Part shown: positions 1 to 5,931 of the stretch, piece by piece
How the letters are laid out: each line of letters starts with the position of its first letter
Numbering within the stretch: the stretch's first letter is position 1
NCBI GenBank assembly: GCA_031430015.1
Contig: JANPAR010000228.1
Span: 1 to 8,417, forward strand
Reading direction: 5' to 3'
Source: CANJDH01 sp031430015
GTDB taxonomy: Bacteria > Pseudomonadota > Gammaproteobacteria > Burkholderiales > JAEUOS01
DNA: 8,417 nt
Notes under the pieces: generated by a model
Told to the model about the DNA's origin: nothing
Databases searched by the model: none
What the model saw: only the letters and a program-made list of their open reading frames with translations
Translations under genes and position numbers: made by a program

Positions 1-990
1 CAGCCGGGCAACGTCTGGCGCATCGACTACCAGTTGCAGGACGGTGTTGACCCTGACGAGGCCATCAAGCCCGAGAACGTGCTGCCGCGCGTTCGCAGCC
101 TGCTCGAGATGATGGGCGAGACCGGGGCGTGGAGCCCGATCTGGATCGGCATTTACAAGGCCAATGCGCTGACCCTGGAGAGCTATCGCCACGGTCGCGT
201 GCTGTTCGCCGGCGACGCGGCCCACCTGGTGCCGATCTTCGGCGTGCGCGGGGCCAACTCCGGCATCGACGATGCCGACAACCTGGCCTGGAAGCTGGCC
301 TTCGTGGTCAAGGGCTTGGCGTCCGACAAGCTGCTCGACAGCTACTCGATTGAGCGCGTCGCTGCCACGCACGAAAACCTGAGCCACGGCACCAAGAGCA
401 CCGAGTTCATGGCGCCACCATCGTTCGCCTTCAACTTGATGCGCATGGCGGTGCTGAGCCTGGCCGTCAAGCACGCCGGCATGCGCTCGCTGATCAACCC
501 GCGCCAGAGTTCGGCCATCACCTACATCACATCGCCGCTGAACGCGGCGCCCGAGCGCTCGGCCGCGTTCGCCGCGGGGCCGGTGCCCGGTGCGGTACTG
601 CCCGAATGCCCGGTGACGCTGGCGGGCGGCGGCGATCCGCAAGAACCACATCACGAACGCCACCAGGGCCACCTGACCGACCTGGTGCAGCCGTGCTTCA
701 CGGCCTTGTACTTCGCGGAAGAGCCCACGCTGCCGGCCGATCTGCGCGATCTGGCCGGCACGCTGGCCCAACGCGCCATCCCGTTCAGGCTCATGCCGTT
801 GACGCGCCACCTCGGCGGTGCCGGCTCGGTGACCCACGGCTGGGATCACACCGGCAGGCTGTTCCCGATGTATGGCGCGCAGCCGGGCACGCTGTACCTG
901 GTGCGTCCGGACGGCCACGTCCTCGCCCGTTGGCGCGAGGCCAACGTCGCCGAGATGGTCGCCGCCATCGAACACGCACTGCACCCCTGA
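1..990 (+). CDS. FAD-dependent aromatic monooxygenase (class A flavin hydroxylase), C-terminal part, 5' end off window
   Basis: This is the last 329 codons of a flavoprotein hydroxylase. The frame is open from base 1, so the N-terminal GxGxxG FAD motif and the start lie outside the window. Visible residues 71-75 are GDAAH (bases 211-225), the second FAD-binding motif of the p-hydroxybenzoate/phenol hydroxylase superfamily, followed by VPIFGVRGANSGIDDADNLAWKL-type residues (Asp and Asn-Leu-Ala-Trp-Lys conserved). Around residue 177 comes the TSPLN segment, and about residues 225-328 form the thioredoxin-like C-terminal domain seen in phenol hydroxylase/MhpA relatives, ending with YLVRPDGHVLARW. 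Such enzymes use NAD(P)H and O2 to add an ortho or para hydroxyl to a phenolic acid in the cytoplasm. Its place directly before a small DUF2783-like gene and hmgA suggests that the product is homogentisate, from 3- or 4-hydroxyphenylacetate. The family is certain, the substrate is inferred. It could instead be an MhpA-like or hydroxybenzoate hydroxylase. Confidence 0.93.
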   Translation, partial: QPGNVWRIDYQLQDGVDPDEAIKPENVLPRVRSLLEMMGETGAWSPIWIGIYKANALTLESYRHGRVLFAGDAAHLVPIFGVRGANSGIDDADNLAWKLAFVVKGLASDKLLDSYSIERVAATHENLSHGTKSTEFMAPPSFAFNLMRMAVLSLAVKHAGMRSLINPRQSSAITYITSPLNAAPERSAAFAAGPVPGAVLPECPVTLAGGGDPQEPHHERHQGHLTDLVQPCFTALYFAEEPTLPADLRDLAGTLAQRAIPFRLMPLTRHLGGAGSVTHGWDHTGRLFPMYGAQPGTLYLVRPDGHVLARWREANVAEMVAAIEHALHP

Positions 991-999
991 ACCCGCCGC

Positions 1000-1004
1000 A
1001 GGAG
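1000..1004 (+). promoter_or_regulatory. Ribosome binding site for the small DUF2783-like gene
   Basis: AGGAG lies six bases before the ATG at 1011. It supports translation of the small gene from that ATG and not as part of the longer frame that is open upstream. Confidence 0.75.
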
Positions 1005-1010
1005 AACACC

Positions 1011-1232
1011 ATGGCCCTTGTTACCCCGAAGACCACCGCGATGACGGACAGCGACCTCGATGCCGTCTACACGAACCTGTGCAAGACCATGACGCAGCTG
1101 GGTGAGTCCCAGTCCTCGATGTTTCTGGCGCGATTCGCGCTGCTGGCGATCGACCGCATCGCAGATGCCGAAACGACACAGCAACTCATCGCTGCCGCGG
1201 CCGAAGACCTGGGCGCTGCGGCGCACCCGTGA
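1011..1232 (+). CDS. Small DUF2783-like protein, possible coupling subunit of the upstream hydroxylase
   Basis: This 73-residue protein starts at an ATG with a good AGGAG site and sits 20 bases after the hydroxylase stop and 19 bases before hmgA. The same frame is open far upstream inside the hydroxylase gene, but the ribosome site and the clean gap pick this start; Met11 (MTDSDLD) is a possible alternative. The body reads as two or three helices: a DLDAVYTNL segment, then ESQSSMFLARFALLAIDRIAD, then a C-terminal helix with an Ala-rich tail. That order resembles the DUF2783 family, whose members have a D-FYE-L start followed by an S--NARL-LLLANHIGD core. No signal peptide, membrane segment or metal motif is visible. 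In Pseudomonas putida U a protein of similar size (MhaB, about 6 kDa) is the coupling component of the two-component hydroxylase MhaAB that makes homogentisate. By position this gene may do the same job. The gene is very likely real, the family call is from memory of the pattern, and the role is inferred. Confidence 0.82.
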   Translation: MALVTPKTTAMTDSDLDAVYTNLCKTMTQLGESQSSMFLARFALLAIDRIADAETTQQLIAAAAEDLGAAAHP

Positions 1233-1237
1233 AGCCC

Positions 1238-1242
1238 AGGAG
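1238..1242 (+). promoter_or_regulatory. Ribosome binding site for hmgA
   Basis: AGGAG lies nine bases before the ATG at 1252. The frame is open for 50 codons further upstream, but that stretch overlaps the small gene and gives an Arg/Ser-rich peptide unlike the dioxygenase family, so this site decides the start. Confidence 0.75.
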
Positions 1243-1251
1243 CACGGCGCC

Positions 1252-2562
1252 ATGACTCTCGAGACATTGCACTACCAGACCGGCTTCGCCAACGAATTCG
1301 CGACCGAGGCGCTCCCCGGTGCCTTGCCCGATGGACGCAACTCGCCGCAGCGCGCGCCGTACGGCCTGTACGCTGAACAGCTGTCGGGCACCGCGTTCAC
1401 CGCGCCGCGGCATGCCAACCGCCGTTCGTGGCTGTACCGCTTGCGGCCAGCGGCGGTCCATCTGCCCTTCGAGCCTTTCAAAGAGACGGGGGGCGGGCGC
1501 TGGCTGAGCCGCTTCGACGAGGTGCCGACGCCGCCGAATCAACTGCGCTGGGACCCGCTGCCGATCCCCGACGCAGCCGAGCCGACCGACTTCGTCGACG
1601 GCATGGTGACGATGGCCGGCAATGCCGCTTGCGGCATTCATGTCTACGCGGCCAACCGTTCGATGGAGAACCGCTACTTCTACGACGCTGACGCTGAACT
1701 GCTGATCGTGCCGCAGCAAGGCGCTCTGGTGCTCGCCACCGAACTGGGCGTGCTGGAACTTGAGCCGCAGGAAATCGCGGTCATTCCGCGCGGCGTGCGC
1801 TTCCAGGTGCGCCTGCACGATGGCGACCCGGGTACGGCGCGGGGCTACGTTTGCGAGAACTTCGGTGCGCTCTTCAAGCTGCCCGAGCTGGGCGTGATCG
1901 GCTCGAACGGTCTGGCCAACCCGCGCGACTTTCGCACGCCGGTGGCCGCCTATGAAGATCGCGAAGGCGAGTTCGAACTGCTGGCCAGGTTCCAGGGCCG
2001 GCTCTGGCATGCGGCAATCGGCCATTCGCCGCTCGACGTGGTGGCCTGGCACGGCAACTACGCGCCCTACAAGTACGACCTGCGGCGCTTCAACACCATC
2101 GGCTCGATCAGCTACGACCATCCCGATCCGTCGATCTTCCTGGTCCTGCAATCAGCCAGCGATACGCCGGGTGTGGACGCGATCGACTTCGTGATCTTCC
2201 CGCCGCGCTGGCTGGCAATGCAGAACACGTTTCGGCCGCCCTGGTTCCACCGCAATGTCGCCAGCGAGTTCATGGGCCTTATCCACGGCGCCTACGACGC
2301 CAAGGCCGAAGGCTTCATGCCGGGCGGTGCGTCGCTGCACAACTGCATGACCGGGCACGGTCCCGATGCAGAAACCTTCGCCAGGGCGAGCGCGGCCGAT
2401 ACGACCCGGCCCGACCACATCACCGACACCATGGCCTTCATGTTCGAAACGCCGGCCGTGATCCAGCCCACACGCTTCGCGCTGGAGACGGCGCAATTGC
2501 AGCCCGAGTATTACCGCTGCTGGCAGGGACTGAAGAAGCAGTTCGACCCGACACGCCGCTGA
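1252..2562 (+). CDS. hmgA: Homogentisate 1,2-dioxygenase
   Basis: The 436-residue product is a non-heme Fe(II) enzyme that opens the ring of homogentisate with O2 to give 4-maleylacetoacetate, the central step of tyrosine, phenylalanine and hydroxyphenylacetate breakdown. The length fits the family (about 430-445). The N-terminus has the hallmark YQTGFANEFATEALPGALP followed by GRNSPQRAPYGLYAEQLSG. Residues matching the known active site are all present with exact spacing: His290 in YDHPDPSIF (catalytic base), His333 and Glu339 in FHRNVASEF, and His369 in MTGHGPD (iron ligands). These correspond to human His292, His335, Glu341 and His371. It lies 19 bases after the small DUF2783-like gene and 28 bases before fahA, so it is almost certainly cotranscribed with both. 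The start is set by an AGGAG at 1238-1242 and by the family N-terminus. Nothing is truncated or missing. Confidence 0.98.
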   Translation: MTLETLHYQTGFANEFATEALPGALPDGRNSPQRAPYGLYAEQLSGTAFTAPRHANRRSWLYRLRPAAVHLPFEPFKETGGGRWLSRFDEVPTPPNQLRWDPLPIPDAAEPTDFVDGMVTMAGNAACGIHVYAANRSMENRYFYDADAELLIVPQQGALVLATELGVLELEPQEIAVIPRGVRFQVRLHDGDPGTARGYVCENFGALFKLPELGVIGSNGLANPRDFRTPVAAYEDREGEFELLARFQGRLWHAAIGHSPLDVVAWHGNYAPYKYDLRRFNTIGSISYDHPDPSIFLVLQSASDTPGVDAIDFVIFPPRWLAMQNTFRPPWFHRNVASEFMGLIHGAYDAKAEGFMPGGASLHNCMTGHGPDAETFARASAADTTRPDHITDTMAFMFETPAVIQPTRFALETAQLQPEYYRCWQGLKKQFDPTRR

Positions 2563-2590
2563 GCGCAACGCCACTTCGACCGGAACCACG

Positions 2591-3919
2591 ATGCAACACC
2601 TCAATGAAACCCACGACCCGGCGCTTCGCAGCTGGGTCACATCGGCCCAGGCGGCTGACACCGAGTTCCCGATTCAGAACCTGCCGCTGGGGGTGTTCAG
2701 GCGCCGCGACTCCCGCGAGGCCTTCCGCGGCGGCGTGGCGATCGGCGACCAGATCGTCGATCTGGCCTCTGCGGCGGCGCGAGGTGTCTTCAGCGGCGAC
2801 GCCGCCAAGGCGGCGCAGGCCGCAGCCACTGATTCGCTCAACGCGCTGATGGCACTGGGGCCAGCAGCCTGGTCGGCGCTTCGGCTGGCGCTGTCGCGCG
2901 CCTTGCGCGAAGGCTCGGCGACGCAGGGCATGCTCGAGGCAGGTCTGGTGTCGCAGGCCGATGCCGAGTACACCGTGCCGGCGCGCATCGGCGACTACAC
3001 CGACTTCTACACCGGCATCCATCACGCCACGACGGTAGGCAAGCTCTTCCGCCCCGACAACCCGCTGCTGCCGAACTACAAGTGGGTGCCGATCGGCTAC
3101 CACGGCCGAAGCTCGTCGATCGTGGTCAGCGGCACGCCGATTCGCCGGCCGCTGGGTCAGACCAAGGGCGCGGCCATTGCCATTGCGCCGCAGTTCGGCC
3201 CCAGCCAGCACTTGGACTACGAGCTCGAGCTCGGCTTCCTGATCGGCACCGGCAACGCACTCGGGGAGCCGATCGCGATTGACGAGGCCGAACAGCACCT
3301 GTTCGGCGTGGCCCTGTTCAACGACTGGTCCGCGCGCGACATCCAGTCCTGGGAATACCAGCCGCTGGGCCCCTTCCTGTCGAAGAACTTCGGCAGCACG
3401 CTGTCGCCGTGGGTGGTGACGATGGAGGCGCTGGCGCCATTCCGCGCGTCGCTGGTGCGGCCGGCCGGCGATCCCGATCCGCTGCCGTACCTCGACTCAG
3501 TGGACAACCGCGAGCATGGCGCACTCGACATCGAGCTCGAGGTCTGGCTGCAGACCGCGGCGATGCGCGAAGCCGGCCAGCCTGCGGTACGCCTGACGCG
3601 CGGCAATGCGCGCGAGGCCGCCTACTGGACCCCGGCCCAGCTGGTCGCGCATCACACTGTAGGCGGCTGCAACCTGCAGCCGGGTGACCTGTTCGGCTCG
3701 GGCACGCTGTCAGGGCCTGGCTCAGATCAGGCGGGTTCGTTGCTGGAACTGACGCAAGGCGGCAAGCAGGCGATCACACTGCCGAGCGGCGAGACCCGCA
3801 GCTTCCTGGCCGACGGCGACACGCTCACGCTGCGGGGGTTTTGCGAACGCGCCGGCGCGCGCCGCATCGGCTTTGGCGAATGCACGGGCACGGTGCTGGC
3901 CGCGCCGGCAGTGCGCTAA
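2591..3919 (+). CDS. fahA: Fumarylacetoacetase (fumarylacetoacetate hydrolase)
   Basis: This 442-residue enzyme hydrolyses the carbon-carbon bond of fumarylacetoacetate to fumarate and acetoacetate, the last step of homogentisate breakdown (called hmgB in Pseudomonas). The N-terminal small domain (about residues 1-125, FPIQNLPLGVFRRR) is followed by the catalytic barrel. Key residues match human FAH by motif and spacing: Asp138 and catalytic His145 in DYTDFY...HHATTVG, Glu211 and Glu213 in DYELELGF, Asp245 in FNDWSARDIQ, Lys265 in the SKNFG motif, and the YHGRSSS loop. The metal site and the catalytic His/Glu/Lys set therefore look intact. The ATG at 2591 has only a weak GGA eight nucleotides upstream (2582-2584). 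Translation may depend partly on coupling to hmgA, which ends 28 bases before. An out-of-frame ATG at 2604 is not used. The identity is secure. Whether it also accepts maleylacetoacetate directly, since no isomerase gene is seen here, cannot be told from sequence. Confidence 0.97.
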   Translation: MQHLNETHDPALRSWVTSAQAADTEFPIQNLPLGVFRRRDSREAFRGGVAIGDQIVDLASAAARGVFSGDAAKAAQAAATDSLNALMALGPAAWSALRLALSRALREGSATQGMLEAGLVSQADAEYTVPARIGDYTDFYTGIHHATTVGKLFRPDNPLLPNYKWVPIGYHGRSSSIVVSGTPIRRPLGQTKGAAIAIAPQFGPSQHLDYELELGFLIGTGNALGEPIAIDEAEQHLFGVALFNDWSARDIQSWEYQPLGPFLSKNFGSTLSPWVVTMEALAPFRASLVRPAGDPDPLPYLDSVDNREHGALDIELEVWLQTAAMREAGQPAVRLTRGNAREAAYWTPAQLVAHHTVGGCNLQPGDLFGSGTLSGPGSDQAGSLLELTQGGKQAITLPSGETRSFLADGDTLTLRGFCERAGARRIGFGECTGTVLAAPAVR

Positions 3920-3923
3920 AGGC

Positions 3924-3929
3924 GGAAGG
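3924..3929 (+). promoter_or_regulatory. Ribosome binding site for the CoA-transferase gene
   Basis: GGAAGG lies five bases before the ATG at 3935, in the 15-base gap after fahA. It fixes the start of the downstream gene. Confidence 0.7.
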
Positions 3930-3934
3930 CCCGC

Positions 3935-5917
3935 ATGGATCCGCTGCGCCCCCGCTCGCCCGGCCAGACCGACCAGACCGACCAGGGCAAGATCGTATCC
4001 GCTGCCGAAGCCGTCGCCCTGATCCGCGACGGCGACACGGTCGCCACCTCCGGCTTCGTCGGTATCGGCTTTGCCGAAGAGATCGCCATCGCCCTCGAAG
4101 AGCGCTTCAAGGGCAGCGGCGCGCCGCACAAGCTGACACTCGTGTACGCCGCCGGCCAGGGCAACGGGCGTGACAAGGGCTTGAACCATCTGGCGCACGA
4201 GGGGCTGGTCAAGCGCGTGATCGGCGGCCATTGGGGCCTGGTTCCTGGCCTGGGTCAACTCGCAGTAGAGGGCAAGGTCGAGGCCTATAACTTGCCGCAA
4301 GGCGTCATCTCCTGCTTGTTCCGCGACATTGCCGGCGGTCGGCCAGGGCATCTGAGCCATGTCGGACTGGGCACCTTCGTCGATCCGCGCCTGGGTGGCG
4401 GCAAGATGAACACGCGCACGACCGAAGACCTGGTCGAACTGTGCCATCTGGGCGGCCGCGAGAGCCTGTTCTACAAGGCGTTCCCGATCCACATCGGGAT
4501 CATCCGTGCCACCACCGCCGACCCCGACGGCAATCTGACGATGGAGCGCGAGGCGCTGACGCTGGAGAACCTGTCGATCGCAATGGCGGCGCACAACAGC
4601 GGTGGCATCGTGATCGCGCAAGTCGAGCGCATCGCCGAGCGCGGCACGCTCAACCCACGGCAGGTCAAGGTGCCTGGCGTGCTGGTCGACTGCGTTGTGG
4701 TCGCGCGGCCCGAGAACCACTGGCAGACTTTTGGTATGCCCTACCACGCGGGCTACAGCGGTGAGATGCGCACGCCCACCAGCGGCGTCGAGCTGATGGC
4801 GCTCGACGCGCGCAAGATCATCGCGCGCCGCGCCGCCCTGGAACTGGCCGCCAACAGTGTCGTGAACCTCGGGATCGGTATGCCTGAGGGCATCGCGAAT
4901 GTGGCCAATGAAGAGAAAGTCATTGATCTCTTGACGCTCACCACCGAGCCGGGCGTGATCGGCGGTGTGCCGGCCGGCGGCGCGAACTTCGGCGCCGCGA
5001 TCAACACCCAGGCCATCATTGACCAGCCCTACCAGTTCGACTTCTACGACGGCGGCGGGCTGGACATCGCCTTCCTCGGGCTGGCGCAGGCCGACAGGCA
5101 AGGCCATCTCAACGTCAGCAAATTCGGCCCGCGGCTGGCGGGCGCGGGCGGCTTCATCAACATCAGCCAGAACGCCAAGAAGGTGGTGTTCGTCGGCACT
5201 TTCAATGCCGGCAAGTTGGAACTTGAGTTGCGCGACGGCGCCTTGCACGTGCTGCGCAATGGCGACACGCGCAAGTTCGTGCGGGAGGTCGAGCACCGCA
5301 CGTTCAGCGCCAGCGTCGCTGTCCAGCGGGGGCAGCCCGTGCTCTACGTCACCGAGCGCTGTGTCTTCAGACTTTGCGAAGAAGGGCTCGAACTGATCGA
5401 GATCGCACCTGGCATCGACCTTGAGCGCGATGTGCTGGCACTGATGGATTTCGCACCTGTGATCAAGTCGCCACCGCGGCTGATGGATGCGCGCATCTTC
5501 CGCCCGGAGCCGATGCAACTCCGCGAAGACATGCTGCGCCTGCCGCTGGAGCAGCGCTTCGCCTTCGACTCAGGTCAAGGCTTGTTCTTCGCGAACTTCG
5601 AGGGCATGACGATCCGCAGTGTGGCGGAGGTCGAGCAGATCCGCGCGGTTCTCGAAGAGCGCCTGCATGCTCTGGGTGGCAAGGTTCCAGCGATCGTGGA
5701 CTACGACAATTTCAGCGTGCTTCCTGACGCGTTGGACGCCTACATCAGCATGGTGCACGACGTGGCCGGCCGCTACTACAGCCGCGTGTCGCGCTACACC
5801 ACCAGCGCCTTCCTGCGCAGCAAGCTGGGCGAGGCCCTGCAGCAGCGTGGCGTAGCGCCGCACATCTTCGCGAGCGCCGCACAGGCCCGAGATCATCTCG
5901 CCGGGAGCGCGCGGTGA
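3935..5917 (+). CDS. Single-chain acyl-CoA:acetate/3-ketoacid CoA-transferase with C-terminal extension
   Basis: The 660-residue product belongs to the class I CoA-transferases in which the alpha and beta halves are fused (E. coli YdiF and Clostridium propionicum propionate CoA-transferase type). The alpha half starts near residue 19 (GKIVSAAEAVALIRDGDTV) and carries a GLGTFVDPRLGGGK segment. The beta half starts near residue 290 (ARKIIARRAALEL...NLGIGMPEGIA). The catalytic glutamate that forms the glutamyl-CoA thioester is Glu338 in TTEPGVIGGVPAGG. The core ends about residue 522, close to the full length of YdiF (531) and PCT (about 524). The remaining 138 residues form a separate mixed alpha/beta region of unknown role. 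Because the two genes before it release acetoacetate, its likely job is CoA transfer to acetoacetate, giving acetoacetyl-CoA for thiolase. This is inferred from context and other short-chain acids are possible. It is the last gene of the operon, 15 bases after fahA, with a GGAAGG site. Confidence 0.93.
   Translation: MDPLRPRSPGQTDQTDQGKIVSAAEAVALIRDGDTVATSGFVGIGFAEEIAIALEERFKGSGAPHKLTLVYAAGQGNGRDKGLNHLAHEGLVKRVIGGHWGLVPGLGQLAVEGKVEAYNLPQGVISCLFRDIAGGRPGHLSHVGLGTFVDPRLGGGKMNTRTTEDLVELCHLGGRESLFYKAFPIHIGIIRATTADPDGNLTMEREALTLENLSIAMAAHNSGGIVIAQVERIAERGTLNPRQVKVPGVLVDCVVVARPENHWQTFGMPYHAGYSGEMRTPTSGVELMALDARKIIARRAALELAANSVVNLGIGMPEGIANVANEEKVIDLLTLTTEPGVIGGVPAGGANFGAAINTQAIIDQPYQFDFYDGGGLDIAFLGLAQADRQGHLNVSKFGPRLAGAGGFINISQNAKKVVFVGTFNAGKLELELRDGALHVLRNGDTRKFVREVEHRTFSASVAVQRGQPVLYVTERCVFRLCEEGLELIEIAPGIDLERDVLALMDFAPVIKSPPRLMDARIFRPEPMQLREDMLRLPLEQRFAFDSGQGLFFANFEGMTIRSVAEVEQIRAVLEERLHALGGKVPAIVDYDNFSVLPDALDAYISMVHDVAGRYYSRVSRYTTSAFLRSKLGEALQQRGVAPHIFASAAQARDHLAGSAR
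3964..3985 (+). repeat. Short 9-base tandem repeat in the CoA-transferase N-terminus
   Basis: The unit ccagaccga occurs twice in a row and is followed by a partial third copy. In frame it encodes the repeated Gln-Thr-Asp tract at residues 11-17. It lies before the conserved domain, in a stretch that varies between family members, and probably reflects slippage with no function. Confidence 0.5.
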
Positions 5918-5931
5918 CACTTTGGGCATTG
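5918..5931. other. Convergent gene junction without a visible terminator
   Basis: Only 14 bases separate the stop of the CoA-transferase gene (plus strand) from the stop of the BenE-like gene (minus strand). I see no GC-rich hairpin followed by a T-run in either direction, so transcripts from the two operons probably run into each other or stop by Rho or by a signal inside a coding end. Confidence 0.6.

Noticed and set aside
1102..1251. An upstream in-frame extension of hmgA beginning at 1102
   Set aside because: It overlaps the small DUF2783-like gene, encodes residues unlike the dioxygenase N-terminus, and the ATG at 1252 has a clear AGGAG.
2047..2062. TGGCACGGCAACTACG as a -24/-12 sigma-54 promoter
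   Set aside because: The -24 half matches but there is no TTGC at the right spacing, and it lies in the middle of hmgA at a conserved HGNY motif that explains the bases.
1186..2151. A 321-codon open frame antisense to hmgA
   Set aside because: Same GC-driven shadow effect. The composition is low in hydrophobic core residues and the plus strand gene has a full active site.
3722..5518. A 598-codon open frame on the minus strand, antisense to fahA and the CoA-transferase gene
   Set aside because: The product is rich in His, Arg, Ala and Asp with no recognisable domain, while the plus strand encodes two well-conserved enzymes over the same bases. Long antisense frames are expected where third positions are mostly G or C.
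5888..5900. Inverted repeat CGAGA-TCA-TCTCG near the end of the CoA-transferase gene as a terminator
   Set aside because: The stem is only five pairs with a three-base loop, lies inside the coding region, and no T-run follows on either strand.
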